Shown one piece after another: positions 60,653 to 64,000 of a DNA stretch of 64,000 nucleotides. Position numbers and translations under genes: made by a program. Every line of letters starts with the position of its first letter. Positions within the stretch are counted from its first letter, which is position 1. The DNA comes from Cryoendolithus antarcticus (lineage: Eukaryota; Ascomycota; Dothideomycetes; Cladosporiales; Cladosporiaceae), in the NCBI GenBank assembly GCA_002077065.1, contig NAJO01000031.1:372001-436000 (forward strand). Direction: 5' to 3'. Under the pieces are notes generated by a model that worked only from the letters and a program-made list of their open reading frames with translations, was not told the origin of the DNA and searched no databases.

Positions 60653-62629
60653 ATGCATTACAACTCCGCAGTAATCCTGGCTGCGGGCCTGGCAGCCCAG
60701 CGTGTCGTAGCTACGGGCTGGCAGCTCGATGCGAGCAGATACTCAAACCCAGCCAACACCGACAACCAGTGCTCTACACCTCAGTCAAGCGGGTACAATT
60801 GGTCGAGCCTTAACACCGGAGCGTTCGACTCTTACGGCAGCAACAAGTTCTCCGGCTTCACTTGTGGTGATTCACCGAACAAGAGAGACGTTTTGAGCAA
60901 ACGCACTTTTCAGTCAAAGTGCATTTCCGGGCAACTCAACCAGAAGCCGTCCATCTCATGCGAGGATCAGTCCCAGATGTCTATCGACACTTACCAGATA
61001 TCCTCGAACTATGATACTGATGTGGAGTGCCACTACGGGATGCCTGACGGCAGCACCTGCAAGACGACCCACAGATGCCAATCTGGCGGCAACATCATTA
61101 AGAACGACCAGTGCGGTGGTGCTACCAACGTCACATTCCATCCCAAGGGTGGCGACTCTGGCGAGAAGAATGGCGAGTCGTGCTCTATCGGCATCCACTC
61201 GATTGGCTTCAATTGCGAGACTGCGTCCAGCACGGTTCCAGCTTACAGCACTGCGACTATTACAACCACGTCAGCGACTTCCGCAGAGGTAACCACTACC
61301 AGTGTCAGCGAGACATCGATCTTGAGCTCCACAATCACTGTTGCCACGACTTCGGCCTCAAGCACCGAGGTGACGGCTAGCACGGAGACCTCACCAGTCA
61401 CGACAAGAGCCGAGACCACTCCCGTCACTTCAAGCACACCAACTCTTACGATCCCGGCATACTCGACCTACGCTAACAGCAGCACTACTGAGACCACATC
61501 AACAGAGAGCAGCGTCAGCCCAGGGACGACGTCAACATTTTCCTCGACGGAGGGCATCGTCGTCTCTACTTACGGCACATCCACCCCTACCTCCTCGATC
61601 GCATCTCCAGTGACCAACAGCTCCAGCTCCGTCATCCCTGCCACCCCCACCTCTACTCCCAGCTGTCCAGACCTCCTGCCCAAGTGCCTGAACACCTGGA
61701 TCTGGCAAACCGGCTGCACGGACAATTCGGACTACACGTGCTACTGCAAAGACAGCGGCTTCATCAGCAATGTCATGGGTTGCATCGAGTCTTGGTCTGG
61801 CGCTGACAGCGAGACGCAAGCAGCTGCCTCTTACTTGCAGGGCATCTGCGCGCCATATGTGCCCGAGAACCCGGCGATCATTACGGCTTGCCCGTCGAGT
61901 GTCACGCCAACGGGCTTGCCTGCCTCGACATACCCGCCTCCAAGCTCCGAGGCCTCGCCTGTCACTACGTCAGCAGCCGTGGAGACCAGCAACGCCGCCG
62001 AGACGACATCCTCCGCCGCGCCCCCAGCCTACGCCCCCGGCACCTCCAGTACAGAAGTCAGCCCCATCACCGCCACGACCCCAATGGCCCCGACAGACAC
62101 CTGCACCACCTCCACCACTCCCACCGCCTCCGCCGCCACAGACACAACCAGCACCACAACTCTCATCACAACCCTGACCTACAGCTCCACCATAACAATC
62201 CCCTGCACCTACACCACCGGCGAATCCCTCGGCTTCACAATTCCCTCCTCCAGCACGACAACCCTCCTGCAAACCACAATCACGGTCCCGCAGTTGCAAT
62301 TCATCACCTCTACCATCACTGTCCCGGGCACGACGGCGACTATTAGCGTTGGCTTGGCGGCGGGGAGTCCGAGTGCTGCGCCGGCGTACACTACGATGGT
62401 GGCTACGACGACGGCTGGGGCGACGGCGGCACCGGTGCAGGGTACTACGACGAGTACGGCTGTGGTTGTAAGCTATCCGACGAGTGGGTTTGGAACTAGT
62501 GTTGCGGCTGGGATGCAGCCGAGTGCGAGTTCGAGCCCGATCGTGCCTTACACCGGCGGGGCGCAGGGCGTGCGGACTGGGGTCATCGGCGGTGCTGTGG
62601 CTGCTGTTGCAGCGCTGTTGCTTTGCTAG
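60653..62629 (+). CDS. GPI-anchor-type CFEM surface protein
   Basis: Single exon, 658 aa. Signal peptide ~1-20 (MHYNSAVILAAGLAAQRVVA). An N-terminal Cys-rich region (~20-190, with CSTPQSSGYNW and DNQ...CGDSPNKR) has two dibasic KR pairs at ~77-78 and ~83-84. A Ser/Thr-rich stretch of many STT/STETT-type repeats follows (~195-335). The CFEM domain spans about residues 338-413: CPDLLPKC, QTGCTDNSDYTCYC, MGCIESWSG, GICAPYV and TAC give the eight Cys. Another Ser/Thr/Pro stretch precedes a hydrophobic end (GVIGGAVAAVAALLLC), fitting a GPI signal. CFEM proteins are fungal wall/membrane proteins; some bind haem or iron. Heavy O-glycosylation is expected. The role here is not determined. Confidence 0.88.
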   Translation: MHYNSAVILAAGLAAQRVVATGWQLDASRYSNPANTDNQCSTPQSSGYNWSSLNTGAFDSYGSNKFSGFTCGDSPNKRDVLSKRTFQSKCISGQLNQKPSISCEDQSQMSIDTYQISSNYDTDVECHYGMPDGSTCKTTHRCQSGGNIIKNDQCGGATNVTFHPKGGDSGEKNGESCSIGIHSIGFNCETASSTVPAYSTATITTTSATSAEVTTTSVSETSILSSTITVATTSASSTEVTASTETSPVTTRAETTPVTSSTPTLTIPAYSTYANSSTTETTSTESSVSPGTTSTFSSTEGIVVSTYGTSTPTSSIASPVTNSSSSVIPATPTSTPSCPDLLPKCLNTWIWQTGCTDNSDYTCYCKDSGFISNVMGCIESWSGADSETQAAASYLQGICAPYVPENPAIITACPSSVTPTGLPASTYPPPSSEASPVTTSAAVETSNAAETTSSAAPPAYAPGTSSTEVSPITATTPMAPTDTCTTSTTPTASAATDTTSTTTLITTLTYSSTITIPCTYTTGESLGFTIPSSSTTTLLQTTITVPQLQFITSTITVPGTTATISVGLAAGSPSAAPAYTTMVATTTAGATAAPVQGTTTSTAVVVSYPTSGFGTSVAAGMQPSASSSPIVPYTGGAQGVRTGVIGGAVAAVAALLLC

Positions 62630-63030
62630 GGATGAGGAGAGTGAATGTGTAATGATGAAGCGGTGCGGGCTGGGACTGGGCTGCGGGACGAGTTTGCTTG
62701 GTAATACTGTCTGGTTCATGTATGTATGTGTACAGCTGCCTTGATGGCACTATTCTACATTTACCCTTTGACGTGATGTGACGCCTTCCAGCCCTTGCGA
62801 GCATCTCGATGGATCCTTCGCTTCATAGCGTGATGCTTTGTCGACATTGAATGCTTACGCCTCGTTCTGGTGAGCGGGCAAATCTCTCCTCTACCCGACA
62901 CAGTCATCCCAGACTCTCTATTCGAGCGATGCCTGTGCACGAGAGGCTTGTAGCGAAGTAGGAGGTTCGCTCATCTTGCTTCAAAGCGCATCATCGTTTA
63001 GCGCTTCCCTCCATGGATGCTGCCACATCC
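62630..63030. other. Intergenic between convergent genes
   Basis: 3' flanks of the CFEM and bL9m genes, about 400 bases. No feature supported. Confidence 0.35.
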
Positions 63031-63995
63031 TCACACCTCCTGAGCATTGACCCTCACATGCCTCTTCAACCCCTCCTCACTCCCCCTAACCCTAATCTCC
63101 ACCGTAAAATCCCCCACATGCTTCACCACCCTCCCCGCCTCCTCAACCCCGACAACCTCCAGCCCAGCAACAAACCTCACATCCTCCTCCGCCAGTCCCA
63201 CCCTCGCACTCTCATCATTAGTCGCAAGAGCAGCTTTCACAGCATCCAGCACATTCTGCGTGCTCACGCTGCCGTAGATGGCTTGTGCTGCGGCGGGCTT
63301 GACTGGTTTGGAAGCTTCCTCTGCCTGCGCGCGGGCGGCGAAGAGCTCGGCTGCTATGCCTGTGCCGAGTGAAGAGGTGGGGCGTTTGGGAGCAGGGGGT
63401 TCGGGTTCGGCGGGTATGGGCTGGCGGTAGAAGTCTAGGCGTTGCGGGACGAAGATCTCGATGAGTTGCATGCTGCGCTCTGGACTGAGGCGCTCGAGTT
63501 CGGCAGCGCGGCGGATGAAGGATTGGGCTGGGGTTGGTGTGGCTCCGGCTGCGGCGGAGGTTTGGGCGGAGCCAGATGCTAGGGTAGGGAGATCTTCCTC
63601 AGCGCCGTGCTGGAAGTCTCGCTCGAAGGTTATGTTCTTTAGGCGGAGGGTTCGCTGTTCGGGGAGGGTCATGTATTCGGCTATGCGGCGGGGGAACCAT
63701 TCGTTGCGCATGCGGCCGAAGGAGACGGGGACTATGGCGCCTGTGGATAATATCAGCTGTCTGTCATGCAATGGTCAAGGGTGAAGACTGCACCTTTCCT
63801 CCCGAAGCTCTTCACACCCTTGAGCAGCCTCACGGGCACTGTCGTTGCGACGACTACCTTCTTCTTCGACGATCTCCTAACCTGCTGCCCAATGCCTGTG
63901 TTGGCGAGGGCGAGGTCGTCGAAGGCGGCGAACGCATAGCTGCGGATGCACGCCGAGCACTGTGGTATCGTCCTGGATCGGAATGGGAGAGACAT
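63031..63995 (-). CDS. MRPL50: Mitochondrial ribosomal protein bL9m
   Basis: Two exons: 63995-63794 and 63740-63031 (303 aa). The 53-nt intron (GTGCAG, branch ACAGCTGATA, CCACAG) splits the codon in SFGRKGAIVPVSFGR, which fixes the joining. The N-terminal ~45 residues (MSLPFRSRTIPQCSACIRSY) look like a mitochondrial presequence. Then KKVVVATTVPVRLLKGVKSFGRKG followed by AIVPV is the conserved N-terminal domain of ribosomal protein L9. A longer fungal-specific middle (Pro/Ala/Glu-rich, ~150-210) separates it from the C-terminal domain (residues ~215-303; VLDAVKAALATNDES). It is a structural protein of the mitochondrial large subunit. The start is close to the window edge but complete. Confidence 0.87.
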
Positions 63996-64000
63996 GGTCA

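Noticed and set aside
61970..62719. 249-codon minus-strand ORF under the CFEM gene
   Set aside because: A shadow of the Ser/Thr-rich repeats in another frame; no domain and opposite to a well-supported gene.
1..64000. CRISPR arrays, operons or bacterial-type mobile elements
   Set aside because: Sequence is eukaryotic with spliceosomal introns; no repeat-spacer arrays and no terminal inverted repeats with transposase ORFs were recognised.

Overview
The window is nuclear DNA of a filamentous ascomycete, most likely a Dothideomycete (inference from gene families and gene structure; no search was run). The evidence is mostly 48-70 nt GT-AG introns with CTRAC-type branch sites, short intergenic gaps, genes on both strands without operons, and fungal-specific families (CFEM, DUF3445, HVA1-type Tudor, Cys-rich CxC proteins). 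About 32 protein-coding genes can be supported. No tRNA, rRNA, transposon or CRISPR array was recognised. Exon coordinates were worked out by hand from reading frame, splice signals and phase.

Layout. 1-5000: 3' end of a Pex24/Pex30-type peroxin with a dysferlin domain, a convergent HVA22/Yop1-like ER protein, and a large uncharacterised Pro/Ser-rich protein. 5.7-9.5 kb: an ACS-type MFS transporter with a GC-AG intron, a three-exon 24-residue copper metallothionein on the minus strand, and a pyridoxamine-phosphate-oxidase-like flavoprotein. 10-15 kb: a conserved unknown, a HAD hydrolase and a large acidic unknown. 15.6-18.8 kb: divergent ribosome-biogenesis genes RRP3 and SSF1. 19.8-24.6 kb: a 16-Cys CxC protein, the AP-2 alpha subunit and a small membrane protein. 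25.4-30.6 kb: a SAP-like orphan, a DUF3445 haem demethylase-like protein, an HVA1-type Tudor protein and a GNAT acetyltransferase. 30.8-37.8 kb: a long LRR protein, a coiled-coil protein and a protein with a C-terminal J-like HPD segment. 38.4-44.4 kb: thiolase, a Lys-rich nuclear-type protein, succinyl-CoA ligase beta, two small Cys proteins and a purine phosphoribosyltransferase. 44.4-48.1 kb: a gene-poor block, followed by a Ran1-like kinase and another sparse 2.1 kb. 51.5-64 kb: the spliceosomal kinase PRP4, a secreted Gly-rich repeat protein, an NTF2-like protein, a CMP/dCMP-deaminase-like gene with a frame break, a GPI-type CFEM protein and mitochondrial bL9m.

Most genes are housekeeping and unrelated. 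Functional themes that recur are metal binding (metallothionein, CxC protein, CFEM), cell-surface/secreted proteins (Gly-rich, CFEM), ribosome biogenesis (RRP3/SSF1, bL9m) and acyl-CoA/TCA metabolism (thiolase, LSC2). No single new multi-gene system is evident. The strongest individual discoveries are the metallothionein mini-gene, the CxC protein, the frame-neutral introns in PRP4 and the broken frame of the deaminase-like gene.
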